Source: Neobacillus sp. CF12 (GTDB lineage: Bacteria; Bacillota; Bacilli; Bacillales; Cytobacillaceae). Taken from it: a stretch of 64,000 bases of DNA. The translations under genes and the position numbers were made by a program. Shown here piece after piece: positions 53,596-61,461 of this stretch (position 1 is the first letter of the stretch; every line of letters starts with the position of its first letter). Location: positions 2,412,501-2,476,500 of the forward strand of contig NZ_JAUCEU010000007.1 in assembly GCF_030348765.1 (NCBI RefSeq), read 5' to 3'. The notes under the pieces are model-generated. The model saw only the letters and a program-made list of their open reading frames with translations. It did not search any database and was not told where the DNA came from.

Positions 53596-54294
53596 ATGAT
53601 TACTTTCCCTTTCACTACAAATACATTGGTAAAAGATATTGTAAATGAACTGCCAAAAACAAGCGATATCTTTAAGAAATTTAGAATTGACTTCTGCTGT
53701 GGAGGCAATATTCCATTATCACAGGCAATTGCAGAAAATGGATTAAATGAAGAGGATTTGATGAATGAATTAAAAGCAGTATATGAAAAGTATAGTTCTA
53801 CTGAAACTGACTTAGACGTTTGGACTAAATCCGATTCCACAACCATTATTGATCATGTTATCAACCATTATCACCGTACATCCGAGGAAGAATTAGCACT
53901 GCTAAGCCCTTATGTTACCAAGGTTTCTCGTGTTCATGGCGACAGCCATCCAGAGCTTTTAAAGGTTTATGAACTTTTTTATGAATTCAAAAAGGAATTA
54001 ACTGAACATATGGCTAAAGAAGAAGCGGTTGTCTTTCCATTAATCAAACAACTTGCCAATGGTACGGTAGAAAATCGTGAAGAAGCTATTAACCTGATCG
54101 TTGAACTTGAGAAAGAACATGATCATGCAGGAGAATTACTAAGACAGATTCGTGCCATTACATCTGACTATGCGCTTCCAGCTGACGCTTGCGGAACGTA
54201 CACATTGGTATACAAGCGACTAGAAGAACTAGAAGGACTAACATTTATGCATGTGCATTTAGAAAATAATATCTTGTTCCCTAGATATTTCTAA
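53596..54294 (+). CDS. ric: Iron-sulfur cluster repair di-iron protein (RIC/ScdA)
   Basis: A 232-residue hemerythrin-like protein that restores Fe-S clusters after nitrosative or oxidative damage. The N-terminal ScdA-type part has VKDIVNELPKTSDIFKKF and FCCGGNIPLSQA near 35-46; the di-iron hemerythrin part has HVINHYHRTSEEEL (near 87), HMAKEEAVVFPLI (near 139) and EKEHDHAGELL (near 174) and a final HVHLENNILFPRYF. The ATG follows AGGAGGAAAAT. Its Fnr promoter agrees with use in low-oxygen nitrate/NO metabolism. Confidence 0.93.
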   Translation: MITFPFTTNTLVKDIVNELPKTSDIFKKFRIDFCCGGNIPLSQAIAENGLNEEDLMNELKAVYEKYSSTETDLDVWTKSDSTTIIDHVINHYHRTSEEELALLSPYVTKVSRVHGDSHPELLKVYELFYEFKKELTEHMAKEEAVVFPLIKQLANGTVENREEAINLIVELEKEHDHAGELLRQIRAITSDYALPADACGTYTLVYKRLEELEGLTFMHVHLENNILFPRYF

Positions 54295-54335
54295 CTGATT
54301 AGCGAGGCCGTTATACGGTCTCTTTTTCTATCTAA

Positions 54336-54362
54336 AAAACCTCTCTTATGAGAAAGAGAGGT
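54336..54362. terminator. Bidirectional terminator between ric and moaA
   Basis: AACCTCTCTT pairs with AAGAGAGGTT around six bases, just beside the moaA stop. Confidence 0.85.
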
Positions 54363-55379
54363 TTAACCGCCTATATAGGACATTTCAATTTTCTTGCGGT
54401 TTTTCGCTGTCTCTTCCGTTCTTTCATCTGAATAGCGATCATTCCGGCCGTTCCAAATAGCAGTAATTCGGTTTCGCAGTTCTTCATCTGTTGCACCGTT
54501 TCTCATAAAGTTTCTTATATCATGGCCATTCCCGTTAAATAAACAAGTAAAAATTTGTCCATTTGCTGAAAGACGCGAGCGGGTACAGCTGCTGCAGAAT
54601 GACTCTGAGACAGAAGAGATAAAGCCAACATTCACATTAGTGTTTTGATAATTATATAATTTTGCAACTTCGCCAAAATAGGCTGGGTCGAGAGACTCAA
54701 ATTGGTAGTGCTCTTTTAATATTTCATAAATTTGCTTTTTGGTGATTACATCATCCATTTTCCAACCATTAGATGCACCAACATCCATGTACTCAATGAA
54801 GCGGAGTTCTAAACCATTCTTCAAACAAAAGTCTGCCATAGGTATGATTTCTGAATCATTGAGACCTTTTTTAACGACCATATTGATTTTTATCTTTAGA
54901 CCAGCCTTCTTAGCTGCTTCAATACCATCTATAACAGGCTGGGTGCCAACACCACGTCCGTTAATTTCACCAAACAACTCATCATTTAAGGTATCGAGAC
55001 TAATATTGACTCTCTTTAGTCCAGCTTTTTTTAATTTATCAGCAAGTTTAGGAAGAAGAACCCCATTTGTTGTTAGGGCGATGTCTTGTAAACCCTCAAT
55101 CTTTGAAAGCTTTTCTACCAAAATCGGAAGATCTTTACGAAGTAGTGGCTCACCGCCTGTTAAACGGATTTTTTCCACTCCTACACTAATAAAAGCTTTT
55201 GCCACACGCTCGATTTCCTCATAAGTCAGCAACGCACTTTTAGGAAGAAACTCAAAATCATCTCCAAATTGGTCAGCAGGCATGCAATATTGGCAGCGGA
55301 AATTACAACGGTCGATTACTGAGATTCTTAAATCACGTAATGGTCGATCTAATTTATCTTTAATAATGGTCTTTTCCAT
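54363..55379 (-). CDS. moaA: GTP 3',8-cyclase MoaA
   Basis: A 338-residue radical SAM enzyme for the first step of molybdenum-cofactor synthesis. The N-terminal cluster motif is CNFRCQYC (near residue 25-32), the SAM part LTGGEPLLRKDLP near 73, and the C-terminal second cluster site CSSCTRSRLSANGQIFTC near 264-281. The protein ends in the catalytic double glycine (YIGG). The ATG has GGAG nine bases upstream. It is alone: no moaB, moaC, moaD or moaE is in the window. Confidence 0.96.
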   Translation of the reverse strand: MEKTIIKDKLDRPLRDLRISVIDRCNFRCQYCMPADQFGDDFEFLPKSALLTYEEIERVAKAFISVGVEKIRLTGGEPLLRKDLPILVEKLSKIEGLQDIALTTNGVLLPKLADKLKKAGLKRVNISLDTLNDELFGEINGRGVGTQPVIDGIEAAKKAGLKIKINMVVKKGLNDSEIIPMADFCLKNGLELRFIEYMDVGASNGWKMDDVITKKQIYEILKEHYQFESLDPAYFGEVAKLYNYQNTNVNVGFISSVSESFCSSCTRSRLSANGQIFTCLFNGNGHDIRNFMRNGATDEELRNRITAIWNGRNDRYSDERTEETAKNRKKIEMSYIGG

Positions 55380-55640
55380 TCATATCAACTCCATTATTTT
55401 AAAAGCGAATAATAAATTAAGTGTACCAACTTTTAATAAAAAATACTGTTACTTTATTCACTATCATAACATTTCTTTTACTATTTATTAACGCCATCAT
55501 TAAAGATTTTTCTGTATTCGAAGAGTTTTCACTATATTGTCATTGTTTATCCCGCTAAAACTCCAAAACCTACGCTAAAATAAGGATAACGAAATTAGAG
55601 AAAAGTGTCAGGACTAACAAAACCTTCGAGGTGAAAATAT
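55380..55640. other. Intergenic region between moaA and fnr copy 2
   Basis: About 260 AT-rich bases holding the two divergent promoter regions. No Fnr box with proper spacing was found; TTAAGTG and TTCACT words occur but do not pair. No gene is supported. Confidence 0.5.
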
Positions 55641-56339
55641 ATGTTGACTAAGATTAAACCAACTCATTCAATAGAAATTAAAGAATTACTTAGATTTGCT
55701 GATAGGAAAATTAGAAGTGAAAGAGGAGCGTATTTATTTCAGGAAGGTATGCTTGCAGAAGAACTTTATATCATTATCTCTGGTAAAGTTCAAATTAGTA
55801 AAATTACTTCAGATGGACGTGAACTTTCGTTAAGAATCTGTGGAGAAAATGATATTTGTGGAGAATTAACGCTTTTCACAGACAATCCTAGGTATTTATT
55901 AAGTGCTAGAGTTTTGGAGGAAGGTGAAATAGTCGCAATTAAAAAAGATGTAATCGAAAGTGAAATATTCCAAAATAGTAAACTTGCCTACGAGTTTATG
56001 AAATGGATGAGTGACCATTTTCGTAAAACTCAGACAAAATTTCGTGATCTTGTCTTAAATGGAAAACGAGGAGCGCTATTTTCAACGTTAATTCGGATGT
56101 CTAATAGCTATGGTATTCATAAAGAAAATGAAATATTAATTGATTTACCATTAACCAACCAGGAACTTGCAAACTTTTGTGGAACTTCAAGAGAGAGTAC
56201 AAACCGGATTTTAAGTGAATTAAAAAAGGATAAAAAAATTAGTATTAAAAAAGGAAAAATCTCTATTTTAGATCTTCAATATTTAAAAGATGAAATCGGC
56301 TGTGAAAATTGCCCTGCTGTCTATTGCAGCATTGAATAA
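55641..56339 (+). CDS. fnr: Fnr-type oxygen-responsive transcription regulator (copy 2)
   Basis: A 232-residue paralogue of the regulator at 50753. It shares the central stretch FMKWMS, the RFRDLVL-type helix (KFRDLVLNGKRGALFSTLIR) and the DNA-reading helix LTNQELANFCGTSRESTNR; the C-terminus has CENCPAVYC, again CX2CX4C, for the C-terminal [4Fe-4S] cluster. The recognition helix differs at only a few positions, so both may bind the same boxes. The start has GAGGTG upstream (ATG 55641). It precedes a radical SAM gene in convergent orientation, with a terminator between. Confidence 0.92.
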   Translation: MLTKIKPTHSIEIKELLRFADRKIRSERGAYLFQEGMLAEELYIIISGKVQISKITSDGRELSLRICGENDICGELTLFTDNPRYLLSARVLEEGEIVAIKKDVIESEIFQNSKLAYEFMKWMSDHFRKTQTKFRDLVLNGKRGALFSTLIRMSNSYGIHKENEILIDLPLTNQELANFCGTSRESTNRILSELKKDKKISIKKGKISILDLQYLKDEIGCENCPAVYCSIE

Positions 56340-56344
56340 ATCAG

Positions 56345-56377
56345 ATGGAAGCAATCACGCATGATTGCTTCCATTTT
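56345..56377. terminator. Bidirectional terminator after fnr copy 2
   Basis: ATGGAAGCAATCA pairs with TGATTGCTTCCAT around four bases, followed by T residues. Confidence 0.92.
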
Positions 56378-56379
56378 TA

Positions 56380-57507
56380 TTATGATTGTACCTGTTTTTC
56401 TCTCATCGCTTTTGGAATATATACACAGAATGGTTCACTTTCTAAATAATCTCCAGTCATTGCATAAGCTCTTGACCTTGAACCGCCACAGACATGGCGG
56501 AATTCACAGACACCACATTTACCTTTATAGAGATCAGGATTTCTCAGTGATTTAAAAATCGGTGACTCTCGATAAATCTCTGCTAACGGTGTTTCTCGTA
56601 CATTTCCTGCTTTAACTGGTAATAATCCGCTAGGATATACATCTCCAATATGTGAGATGAAGACAAATCCATTGCCATCATTAACACCTTTAGGTGCTCG
56701 TCCAAGTCCGTCAATCGAACCTGTTAATCCCTGTTCAGTTAACGCACTTAAATAATTGATTTCATCTGACTGGTCTTTTGCCTCACGCATCTTTTGCTGA
56801 ATAACAACACGACGGTAATGTTGTGCCGCTGTCGTTTTAATATCAAAGGAAACACGTTTACTAAGGTCATACAGCCACCTAAATACTTTTTCATGCTGGG
56901 CAGGAGAAATCATATCAGATTCTTGGCCTCTTCCTGTAGGAACTAAGAAAAAGACACTCCAAAGAACACAGCCTAAATCCTCAACCATTTTTGCCATTTC
57001 ATCAAGATACTCTATATTATATCTAGAAATTACTGTGTTAATTTGAATTGGAATTTCAAGTTCATGCAAGTACTTAATTCTTTCCATGGTTAGATCGAAG
57101 GATCCAGCTGTTCCACGGAAATGATCATGCACTTCAGCTGTTGGACCATCAATACTAAAAGCCCATCGAGAAAGACCAACGTCCTTCGCCTTTTCAATTG
57201 CTTCTTTTGTAACATTTGGCGTTGCGCTAGGTGTCATCGAAACTCTAACACCCTTATCTACTGCATATTTTGCGATATCAAAAACATCTTGTCTCATCAA
57301 TGGGTCTCCGCCAGTAAAGACAAGCATTGGATTATTCATTTCATATATTTGATCAATTAGGTTCTTGCCTTCTTCAAATAATAGTTCACGCGGATCTCTT
57401 TTTAATTGAGCTTCTGCACGACAGTGTAAACAAGCTAATTGACATGCACGTGTCAGTTCCCAAATAACGATAAATGGATCTTTATTAAAATCTCGGCCAA
57501 AAGCCAT
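56380..57507 (-). CDS. Radical SAM/SPASM protein of the NirJ/AhbC/AhbD-like group
   Basis: A 375-residue radical SAM enzyme. Cys22, Cys26 and Cys29 (CQLACLHC) bind the SAM cluster after the tract IWELTRA, which is typical for heme-d1 and alternative-heme decarboxylase relatives. FTGGDPLMRQD near 65 is the GGE-type motif. The C-terminal SPASM part has GKCGVCEFRHVCGG and a last Cys in EPFCVYIP for an auxiliary cluster. The promoter carries an Fnr box at -41.5, so it is made without oxygen. I recall a subfamily of this kind (TIGR04053) near nitrate-respiration genes. The reaction is unknown; heme or d1-like tetrapyrrole side-chain chemistry is one possibility, peptide modification another. Confidence 0.85.
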   Translation of the reverse strand: MAFGRDFNKDPFIVIWELTRACQLACLHCRAEAQLKRDPRELLFEEGKNLIDQIYEMNNPMLVFTGGDPLMRQDVFDIAKYAVDKGVRVSMTPSATPNVTKEAIEKAKDVGLSRWAFSIDGPTAEVHDHFRGTAGSFDLTMERIKYLHELEIPIQINTVISRYNIEYLDEMAKMVEDLGCVLWSVFFLVPTGRGQESDMISPAQHEKVFRWLYDLSKRVSFDIKTTAAQHYRRVVIQQKMREAKDQSDEINYLSALTEQGLTGSIDGLGRAPKGVNDGNGFVFISHIGDVYPSGLLPVKAGNVRETPLAEIYRESPIFKSLRNPDLYKGKCGVCEFRHVCGGSRSRAYAMTGDYLESEPFCVYIPKAMREKQVQS

Positions 57508-57561
57508 ATGAAACGCCTCCTAAAACGGCCATTTCAAAAACCAAACAGCCATATTACCTGT

Positions 57562-57604
57562 ATTATATAGGGGATTCCACTATGGATAAGTGAACTACCT
57601 CACA
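57562..57604 (-). promoter_or_regulatory. Fnr-dependent promoter of the radical SAM gene
   Basis: On the minus strand TGTGAGGTAGTTCACT (57589-57604) fits the Fnr box with one mismatch. TATAAT (57562-57567) puts the start near 57555, so the box is centred at -41.5. Confidence 0.82.
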
Positions 57605-57647
57605 TTACGTCCAAAAGAATATGTCCTTTTTGTGAAGACCAAATATA

Positions 57648-57673
57648 AAAACAGCAGAAAATTCTGCTGTTTT
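57648..57673 (-). terminator. Terminator after the DsrE-like gene
   Basis: AAACAGCAGAA and TTCTGCTGTTT form a long stem that includes the stop codon; T-rich sequence follows on the minus strand. Confidence 0.82.
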
Positions 57674-58010
57674 AAGATATGGTTATTACTTCATATTTAG
57701 CTGATAACTCAATAAAATCAGCCATGCCGCTAATTTTTCCTACAGTGATTTTTTCATCTACTTTGTAATGGTCAACGCAGGTTTTACATGCTAAAATTGA
57801 TACACCTTTTTCTTCCATCTCTTTTAAATGAACCGAAACGAGGGATTCATCAGTCATTGTTAGCACACCACTGTTCATACAAAATACAGCGTCAGGCAGC
57901 TCTTCTCTTTGTTTCAATAATGTAAAATAGGTTTCAAGAATGTTTTCACCAAGGACTTGGTCACCCCGACCGAGTTGATTTGAACTCACTAAAATCACTT
58001 TGTTCTTCAT
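57672..58010 (-). CDS. DsrE/DsrF-like sulfur-relay family protein
   Basis: A 112-residue protein with the DsrE fold pattern: start VILVSSNQLGRGD, a middle FCMNSGVLTM and a Cys-bearing SILACKTCVDHYKV near residue 72-85, where Cys in ACxxC could carry a persulfide. It is co-directional with yitV-yitW, 13 bases after yitW. The family moves sulfur between proteins in sulfur oxidation, tRNA thiolation or selenium metabolism; here a role with the Fe-S factor YitW is possible but inferred. Confidence 0.82.
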   Translation of the reverse strand: MKNKVILVSSNQLGRGDQVLGENILETYFTLLKQREELPDAVFCMNSGVLTMTDESLVSVHLKEMEEKGVSILACKTCVDHYKVDEKITVGKISGMADFIELSAKYEVITIS

Positions 58011-58023
58011 CTTTCTCAGTTCC

Positions 58024-58332
58024 TCATCGAATTCCTAATGCGATTTTTGCATATCGGGACATCATTTCCTTGTTCCATGGCGGGTTAAACACGATATTAA
58101 CCTCAACCTCTTTTATTTCTGGAATATCCGCTAACGCTCTTTTTACTTGATCTACTATTGTTCCTGCAAGCGGGCAGCCCATTGAAGTTAACGTCATCGT
58201 AATCGTTACGTTCCCTTCATCATCCATCTCAGCATCATATACTAAACCTAAATTTACAATATCTACACCTAATTCAGGATCTATTACCAATTCTAAGGCA
58301 CCCATGATATTTTCTTTTAACTCTTCATTCAT
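58024..58332 (-). CDS. yitW: Metal-sulfur cluster biosynthesis factor YitW (MIP18/PaaD-like)
   Basis: A 102-residue DUF59 protein. Family motifs are VIDPELGVDIVNLGLVYD (near residue 16-33), LTSMGCPLAGTI (near 48-59; Cys is the conserved thiol) and NPPWNKEMMS near 83-92. Such proteins help mature Fe-S proteins, with relatives SufT and PaaD. It follows yitV and is followed by the DsrE-like gene. A separate Suf system is expected elsewhere in the genome. Confidence 0.92.
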   Translation of the reverse strand: MNEELKENIMGALELVIDPELGVDIVNLGLVYDAEMDDEGNVTITMTLTSMGCPLAGTIVDQVKRALADIPEIKEVEVNIVFNPPWNKEMMSRYAKIALGIR

Positions 58333-58347
58333 TTTAAAACACTCCTT

Positions 58348-59121
58348 TTATTTTAATAAATGTTTCTCAAACCATTCAACAGTGGCTTTTAAACCTTCTC
58401 TGCTAACTTTGTGATCAGCTTGTGCATCACTTATAAAGCGAATATTAGCTGGTGTTTTCTGATAATCATCCTTTATCGATTGATAAAATTGGTACGTTAA
58501 GTGATAGGGTACGATTGGATCTTTTATTCCATGCCAAAATAATAATGGCCTATTCTCAAGCTTTTCTGGTTGAAGACTTAAATCATATTGACGAAGGAAT
58601 GATAATTGTTCTTCAATCTGTTCATCCGTAAAAGAAAGAGTCAAACCAAGGCTTTGCATTTGTTCTAATTGCCAATGTAAATATTTCTCATAAGCAGGCA
58701 TTCCCATTAGGCTGACTGCTGCTTTAACCCATTTATATTTAGTCAAAGCACCCAAGGTCACCATACCACCCATTGAAGTTCCAGCAAGTCCAATTTGCTC
58801 CTGGTCTACTAAGCCCTCATTCACATAGTATTCCTTATAATCGTTTAATTCATGGATTGTCTTAATGACAATTTCCCAAAAATGTTTGTATAGTGCAGTC
58901 TCGTTTAAACCCTGCTCTCTTTCACCATGGTATATCGCCTCTGGCAGGATGATCCGAAATCCCTTCTCCGCTAATAAATAGGCGTAATGAAGGTTATGCT
59001 CCTTTGCACTGGTAAATCCATGGTTAAAAATGATCAGCGGAAGTTTCTTTTGTTGGTCACTTTTATTTACTATATGTAGATGAGGACTTTTTTTCAGCAA
59101 ACTTTTTTCTACGATAATCAC
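58348..59121 (-). CDS. yitV: Alpha/beta hydrolase YitV
   Basis: A 257-residue alpha/beta-hydrolase of the acyl-peptide hydrolase-like type. The oxyanion segment is IFNHGFTSAKEHN (near 31), the nucleophile elbow GTSMGGMV (near 115), the acid in HGIKDPIVPYHL (near 200) and the His in DHKVSREGLK near the end. It matches B. subtilis YitV in size and in pairing with yitW. No signal peptide. Its substrate is unknown. Confidence 0.9.
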   Translation of the reverse strand: MIIVEKSLLKKSPHLHIVNKSDQQKKLPLIIFNHGFTSAKEHNLHYAYLLAEKGFRIILPEAIYHGEREQGLNETALYKHFWEIVIKTIHELNDYKEYYVNEGLVDQEQIGLAGTSMGGMVTLGALTKYKWVKAAVSLMGMPAYEKYLHWQLEQMQSLGLTLSFTDEQIEEQLSFLRQYDLSLQPEKLENRPLLFWHGIKDPIVPYHLTYQFYQSIKDDYQKTPANIRFISDAQADHKVSREGLKATVEWFEKHLLK

Positions 59122-59340
59122 TTAGGAAGAACCCCCTGGGCAAATTAATTATATCGGATATCAAATTCTTATGAAGTTAATTTTTTTACAGGTAAGGTAT
59201 AAAATTGTTAACATAGTACTTATACAAGTTTGTTTTTCAAACATGAAAAGAAAATTCATAGTTGTAGTGTAACATTTCGTTTGCTAATAATCTAAAGCTT
59301 AGACTTATTGAATAAAAAAACAATTAATGAAGGAGTCAAT

Positions 59341-60153
59341 ATGGCAGAAAAACATTTAATCGCATTGGACTTGGATGGAACTTTATTAAAAGATGATAAA
59401 ACCATATCAGAAAAAACAAAAAATGTTCTAAGTAAAGCAAGAGACGAAGGACATGTGGTAATGATTGCAACAGGAAGACCCTATCGTTCGAGCGAACCAT
59501 ATTACCATGAACTTAAGCTTGATACGCCCATTGTAAATTTCAATGGTGCCTTCATGCATCACCCACTCGATTCTAGTTGGGGATTTTTTCATGACCCTCT
59601 AGACGTAAAAGTAGCGAAAGAGATTGTTGAGGCTTGCCGTTCCTTTCATTTCCACAATATTATTGCAGAAGTAATTGATGATGTTTATTTCCATTATCAT
59701 GACGAAAAACTATTAGATATCTTTGGAATGGGAAATCCCAAAATAACCACTGGTGATTTACGGAATTTCTTGAAAGACTCACCGACAAGTTTGTTAATTC
59801 ATACCGAGGAAGATGAATTAAAGCAGATACGCAAGCATTTATCAGATGTCCACGCTGAAGTCATTGATCATCGAAGTTGGGCAGCACCATGGCATGTTAT
59901 TGAAATTATTAAAACTGGATTAAGCAAGGCTGTTGGCTTAAAAAAGGCTTCGGAATACTTCAACATTCCACCTGAAAGAATTATTGCGTTTGGTGATGAA
60001 GATAATGACTTAGAAATGCTTGAATATGCAGGTCATGGTATTGCGATGGGGAATGCGATTGATCAGGTCAAAACGATTGCAAATGAAGTGACCCTTTCGA
60101 ATGAGGAAGACGGTATTGGTGTATATTTGTCAGATTTGTTAAATTTAAAATAA
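59341..60153 (+). CDS. yitU: Cof-type HAD-superfamily phosphatase YitU
   Basis: A 270-residue HAD hydrolase with a C2-type cap. Motif I is ALDLDGTLL (near residue 8), motif II MIATGRPYRS (near 42), the conserved Lys lies in GLSKAVGLKKA (near 199) and motif III/IV GDEDNDLEML (near 224). It is a sugar-phosphate or pyridoxal/FMN-type phosphatase by family. The ATG at 59341 is chosen by GAAGGAGTC and by the usual N-terminus. Confidence 0.9.
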   Translation: MAEKHLIALDLDGTLLKDDKTISEKTKNVLSKARDEGHVVMIATGRPYRSSEPYYHELKLDTPIVNFNGAFMHHPLDSSWGFFHDPLDVKVAKEIVEACRSFHFHNIIAEVIDDVYFHYHDEKLLDIFGMGNPKITTGDLRNFLKDSPTSLLIHTEEDELKQIRKHLSDVHAEVIDHRSWAAPWHVIEIIKTGLSKAVGLKKASEYFNIPPERIIAFGDEDNDLEMLEYAGHGIAMGNAIDQVKTIANEVTLSNEEDGIGVYLSDLLNLK

Positions 60154-60267
60154 ATGATCGTTGTCCACCATTGTTTACCTAAATGAAAAACTTTGATTTG
60201 AGCATACTATTTTTGTGAGGCAGTTAACACTGTTTCACACCAAGCTCACCAAATTGGAGGGATTGCA

Positions 60268-60420
60268 ATGGGTAAACGAAACAAATCAAAACGCTTTGTC
60301 CAGCAAGGAGTGGATACTGTCAGTAAGCACGATGAACGTATTCCTTACCACATGACCTACGCTGAAGCGGAAGCCCAGAAAATGTCCAATGTGCGTGAAT
60401 CCTCGCTTGGAGGAATATAA
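60268..60420 (+). CDS. Small basic protein
   Basis: A 50-residue protein: a Lys/Arg-rich start (GKRNKSKRF), then DERIPYHMTYAEAEAQK and SSLGG at the end. The ATG follows TGGAGGGATTGCA. It ends 2 bases before the next start (TAACGATG), so the two genes are coupled. I do not recognise the family; the YAEAEAQ segment and small size recall minor sporulation-associated peptides but this is not proof. Confidence 0.65.
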   Translation: MGKRNKSKRFVQQGVDTVSKHDERIPYHMTYAEAEAQKMSNVRESSLGGI

Positions 60421-60422
60421 CG

Positions 60423-60608
60423 ATGGGAAACCAGTTGTTCCAAGAAGCTAGAAGATTTGTTGAGATGGCGAAGTCAGCCGACCCTGCTGAACGTAATTCT
60501 GTGGTTTCGAAAGCGAAAAATGCATTAAGTTCTGCATTCGCTAATTCAACAGTCGCAGAACAAAGTCAGCTCCAAGAAATGCAAAATGAGCTTGAACAAT
60601 TGAAATAA
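60423..60608 (+). CDS. DUF3813 protein (YitR-like)
   Basis: A 61-residue helical protein: QLFQEARRFVEMAKSA at residues 4-19, then AKNALSSAFANSTVAEQSQL and a coiled end LQEMQNELEQLK. This is the DUF3813 layout, seen in Bacillus next to yitU and yitT. It starts 2 bases after the preceding small gene and is closed by a strong terminator. The role is unknown. Confidence 0.78.
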   Translation: MGNQLFQEARRFVEMAKSADPAERNSVVSKAKNALSSAFANSTVAEQSQLQEMQNELEQLK

Positions 60609-60611
60609 TCG

Positions 60612-60645
60612 AAAAAGCTGGCACGTATGAAGCGTGCCAGCTTTT
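60612..60645 (+). terminator. Terminator after the DUF3813 gene
   Basis: AAAAAGCTGGCACG pairs with CGTGCCAGCTTTT around six bases. Confidence 0.92.
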
Positions 60646-60685
60646 CATTTTAACAGGGGTATCATGAAGGCCTTCAAATGCCTTT

Positions 60686-61447
60686 TTAATTAAATTGTTC
60701 TAAAATTACCGGATAGGTATTTCTAATTTGTTCTTCCCCGCTTCGCTCATAAACATTGAAAATTAACGAGCCTTTATCAGGCAGTTTTTCTCTTGGGATG
60801 TGAACTTCAATTTTGAAGTGTTCCCAATCCTGGCTCCCAGTTGTTCTAATAGGCTTTTCTGTAATATATTCTATATGTCCATCCTCTACATTATAATAAA
60901 TTCCATCAGCTCCCTTGGTCTCTCCAGTAATCAAATAATTGCCCTTATCGCCTTCTACCTTCACATTCCGAATAACAGGATTTTCTGCTGGCAGATTAAA
61001 ATTTATCTTGCTGACTACTCTTTGTTTGTTACTTAATGGCTGGTCATTTAGTTTTCTTGATAAAAGAGTTGCAGTAACAGTATATTGCCCCGCAGGTACT
61101 CTTTTTCCATTTGCTTGGTAATTCCAACTTTCTATTTTTCGAAAGGTTTGATGTGGGTCAATTTTAACAGTTTGCAGTGCCTGTAAAAAGAAGCGTCCTT
61201 TTGAATATCGGTATACCTCAAGCCCAGATTGGTCTGTAACAGATATTTCAAAATACTGTGAGCTAGGAAACTCCAAACTCAGTGGATAATCCCCTTGATT
61301 TTTGATAAGAATTTCAAATTCAACCTCTTCAGACCCAGCATTCGGAATAACTGAAAATTGAAATTGACGATTATTTCCACTAAAATTAGCTTCTCCTTTT
61401 AAACTAAACGGAAAAAGAAACAAGATCACACATAATACACCTCTCAC
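60686..61447 (-). CDS. Exported BsuPI-domain protein with a C-terminal Gmad2-like domain
   Basis: A 253-residue protein with a signal peptide (hydrophobic residues 3-17, cleavage after about residue 20). Residues 25-145 match the BsuPI fold of the B. subtilis intracellular proteinase inhibitor (SLEFPSSQYFEISV, then GQYTVTATLL). Residues 155-253 look like the Ig-like Gmad2 domain of spore-germination proteins (NPVIRNVKVEG start). Export is odd for an inhibitor first known in the cytoplasm. A GTG start follows GGTGGGGATGAA. It lies upstream of the small genes in opposite direction and next to yitT. Confidence 0.8.
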   Translation of the reverse strand: MRGVLCVILFLFPFSLKGEANFSGNNRQFQFSVIPNAGSEEVEFEILIKNQGDYPLSLEFPSSQYFEISVTDQSGLEVYRYSKGRFFLQALQTVKIDPHQTFRKIESWNYQANGKRVPAGQYTVTATLLSRKLNDQPLSNKQRVVSKINFNLPAENPVIRNVKVEGDKGNYLITGETKGADGIYYNVEDGHIEYITEKPIRTTGSQDWEHFKIEVHIPREKLPDKGSLIFNVYERSGEEQIRNTYPVILEQFN

Positions 61448-61461
61448 ACTTCATCCCCACC

